Below, piece by piece: positions 5,673-6,939 of a DNA stretch of 6,939 bases (positions are counted from its first letter, which is position 1; every line of letters starts with the position of its first letter). The stretch lies in NCBI GenBank assembly GCA_028292785.1, contig JAQGLQ010000109.1:1-6939 (forward strand), written 5' to 3'. Made by a program: the position numbers and the translations under genes. The DNA is from Noviherbaspirillum sp. Lineage in GTDB: Bacteria > Pseudomonadota > Gammaproteobacteria > Burkholderiales > Burkholderiaceae. The notes below the pieces were generated by a model. That model saw only the letters and a program-made list of their open reading frames with translations, was not told the origin of the DNA and made no database searches.

Positions 5673-6719
5673 CTATCGCTTGGTGCGCAGAATCGATTCG
5701 AACCGCGCGAATGATTTCTCCTGTTCATCGAGCAAGGTAGCCGCATCGAGCACTTTCAGCTTGAGGTTCTTGATCGGGGGCTCGACGCTCGAGCTGGTCG
5801 CGTAATAGCCGATCTTCGCGATGATGCGCTGCGCCTCCGGGCTGAGCATGTAGTCGTAGAACAGCAGGGCCGCATGCGGATGCGGCGCCTTCTTCGATAC
5901 CGCCATCGCATCGGCGATGGTGATCGCCGGTTCGATCGCGAACCATTCGATGGGCGCACCCTGTTTCTTGGCCTGCTCCACGCTGTACTGGTAGACGGTC
6001 AGGCCGAGCGGGACTTCGCCGGAAGCGACAAGATTGGTCAGCAGCGGATGCCCGTTGCGCACGGTCAGCCCCTGCATCGACACCAGGTCGTTGAAGAGTT
6101 TGACGCCGTTGCTCTCTCCCATGTCCTTGATGATGGAGGTCATCCACTCATGGTCGGAGCCTTCGATGGCGAGCTTGCCTTTCCATTTCGGCGCAAGCAG
6201 ATCCTGATAGGTCTTCGGCAGGTCTTCCTTGTTGACCTTGTTGGTGTTGTAGGCCTGGACGAATACATACTGCAAGGTCGATGCCCATTCGCGGTGCTTG
6301 GCGACCGCGGTCGGAATCAGTTGCTTGTGATAAGGCGAGGAGACCTGCTGCAGCAGCCCCTCGCGATGTAACGCTTCCATCGGCGGCGCGATGCTGGCGA
6401 TGACATCGACCACCGCCTTGTTGGCCCGAGCCTCGGTCATGACCCGCTGCAGAATCAGTTCGGAGCGCGCCCGCCAGATGTTGACCTTGATGCCGTGCTT
6501 CTTTTCAAAGGGCTCGATGAGCTGGTTGGCATACTCGACCGGGGTGGTTGTGTACCAGAGAAGCGAACCCTCCTTTTTCGCGCCTTCGATCAGACGCTGT
6601 TCGCGGTCTTCGCCCGTGTAGGCGGCAAGCTCCTGCAAGGACTGCGCATGGGCGGGAAGCTGGGCCAGCGCCAGCAGGGAGATCACAACGGCAAGGATAC
6701 GTTTGAAATCGGCTTTCAA
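5673..6719 (-). CDS. ABC-type periplasmic solute-binding protein (AfuA/FbpA-like, COG1840 type)
   Basis: The product has 348 residues and begins with a signal peptide (MKADFKRILAVV, a hydrophobic core, cleavage after AHA at 23-25 before QS). The mature part opens with a segment typical of the Fe3+/small-anion binding-protein cluster: EDREQRLIEGAKKEG around 37-51, LLWYTTTP, and PFEKKHGIKVNIWRARSE with VVDVI further on. Members deliver iron, phosphonates, thiamine or organic anions to ABC importers. The adjacent tyrosine pair used for iron by FbpA is not seen in the usual mid-protein place; the only Tyr-Tyr is at 305-306 in IGYYATSSS, so an iron ligand should not be assumed. The start is TTG at 6719: AGGAG lies 6 nt before it, an in-frame TAG stands 27 bases upstream, and the first internal ATG would remove the signal peptide. 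No permease or ATPase gene is in the window. It follows the aldehyde dehydrogenase gene by 94 bp and precedes the dioxygenase gene by 48 bp. Confidence 0.9.
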   Translation of the reverse strand: MKADFKRILAVVISLLALAQLPAHAQSLQELAAYTGEDREQRLIEGAKKEGSLLWYTTTPVEYANQLIEPFEKKHGIKVNIWRARSELILQRVMTEARANKAVVDVIASIAPPMEALHREGLLQQVSSPYHKQLIPTAVAKHREWASTLQYVFVQAYNTNKVNKEDLPKTYQDLLAPKWKGKLAIEGSDHEWMTSIIKDMGESNGVKLFNDLVSMQGLTVRNGHPLLTNLVASGEVPLGLTVYQYSVEQAKKQGAPIEWFAIEPAITIADAMAVSKKAPHPHAALLFYDYMLSPEAQRIIAKIGYYATSSSVEPPIKNLKLKVLDAATLLDEQEKSFARFESILRTKR

Positions 6720-6725
6720 ATTCTT

Positions 6726-6730
6726 CTCCT
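6726..6730 (-). promoter_or_regulatory. Ribosome binding site supporting a TTG start
   Basis: AGGAG on the minus strand with a 6-nt spacer (AAGAAT) before the TTG at 6719. The near-ideal spacing is the main evidence for this rare start codon, the only one that retains the signal peptide. Confidence 0.8.
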
Positions 6731-6771
6731 GTTCGACGGTGGACTGCTACGGCGCATGCGACTGCCAGTTC

Positions 6772-6794
6772 CTTCCCTCCGATGGGGAGGGAAG
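6772..6794. repeat. Perfect 9-bp hairpin between aldehyde dehydrogenase and receptor genes
   Basis: CTTCCCTCC (6772-6780) and GGAGGGAAG (6786-6794) pair perfectly around a 5-base loop, GATGG. It lies 19 bp past the aldehyde dehydrogenase stop and 52 bp before the receptor TTG. On the transcribed (minus) strand it is followed by GAACTGG, with no U tract, so full termination is unlikely. A partial terminator, an mRNA-stabilising stem or a copy of a dispersed genomic hairpin are all possible. Confidence 0.6.
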
Positions 6795-6813
6795 TTTCTC
6801 GAAAGCGCGAAGA

Positions 6814-6939
6814 TTAATACCTGATATTGATATTCTTCACCTGCGTATAACTCATCAACTCATCGATCGAATGCTCGCGTCCGATGCCGCTGTCCTTGAA
6901 GCCGCCGAAGGGCGCGCCCTTGAAGCGCTTGCCGCCGTG
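6814..6939 (-). CDS. Aldehyde dehydrogenase, C-terminal end only (5' part beyond window)
   Basis: Only the last 41 codons and the TAA stop are in the window. The peptide carries PFGGFKDSGIGREHS followed by a YTQVKNINIRY ending. This is the hallmark C-terminus of NAD(P)-dependent aldehyde dehydrogenases, where the PFGG-x-K-x-SG-x-GRE motif lies near the end of a roughly 480-residue enzyme that oxidises aldehydes to carboxylic acids in the cytoplasm. The catalytic Cys and Glu are outside the window, so activity and subfamily cannot be judged. It is the most upstream visible gene of the leftward run and shares its direction with the binding protein 94 bp downstream, which suggests that the module handles an aldehyde intermediate. 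The family is certain; substrate is unknown. Confidence 0.9.
   Translation of the reverse strand, partial: HGGKRFKGAPFGGFKDSGIGREHSIDELMSYTQVKNINIRY

Noticed and set aside
6772..6794. Intrinsic terminator separating the aldehyde dehydrogenase from the rest of the operon
   Set aside because: The stem is strong, but on the transcribed strand GAACTGG follows instead of a U run, so full termination is not supported. It is listed as a hairpin only.
1..6939. Mobile element, CRISPR array, tRNA or phage remnant
   Set aside because: No transposase or integrase motifs, regularly spaced repeats, tRNA-like folds or att-like duplications were seen. The only tandem repeat is the 24-bp duplication at 3679-3702.

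Overview
The window looks like chromosomal DNA from a GC-rich betaproteobacterium, most likely of the order Burkholderiales. The main reasons are two tandem Bug/TctC-type periplasmic receptors without their membrane partners, a gene-family expansion typical of Bordetella, Cupriavidus and relatives, and GC-biased codon use throughout. Genus cannot be fixed from the sequence alone. No rRNA, tRNA, insertion sequence, integrase, CRISPR array or phage gene was seen.

Left part (1-2621): a gene open at the left edge, read leftwards from 1187, encodes an iron-containing redox enzyme of the haem-oxygenase-like (HDO) fold with a C-terminal region of unknown role. Divergent from it, across a gene-free stretch of about 370 bp, is mnmH (selU), the tRNA 2-selenouridine synthase, read rightwards from 1560 to 2621. 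Its start has no visible Shine-Dalgarno and sits just behind a TACAAT box, so the mRNA may be leaderless.

Centre and right (2631-6939): a perfect 10-bp hairpin separates mnmH from a convergent leftward run of five genes. In transcription order these are an aldehyde dehydrogenase (only its last 41 residues lie in the window), an ABC-type periplasmic solute-binding protein with a TTG start, a TauD/TfdA-type Fe(II)/2-oxoglutarate dioxygenase, and two Bug/TctC receptors. The gaps are 94, 48, 46 and 63 bp, each downstream gene has its own ribosome binding site, and no clear internal promoter was found. This fits one operon.

The operon reads as a catabolic or scavenging module. Three exported receptors from two transporter classes would capture small organic, probably anionic, compounds. 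The dioxygenase would open or cleave a substrate by hydroxylation, and the aldehyde dehydrogenase would oxidise an aldehyde product. No permease or ATPase is encoded in the window, so transport parts must lie outside it or be shared. The substrate cannot be read from the sequence. Hairpins in both intercistronic gaps around the ABC-type receptor gene may tune its mRNA level.
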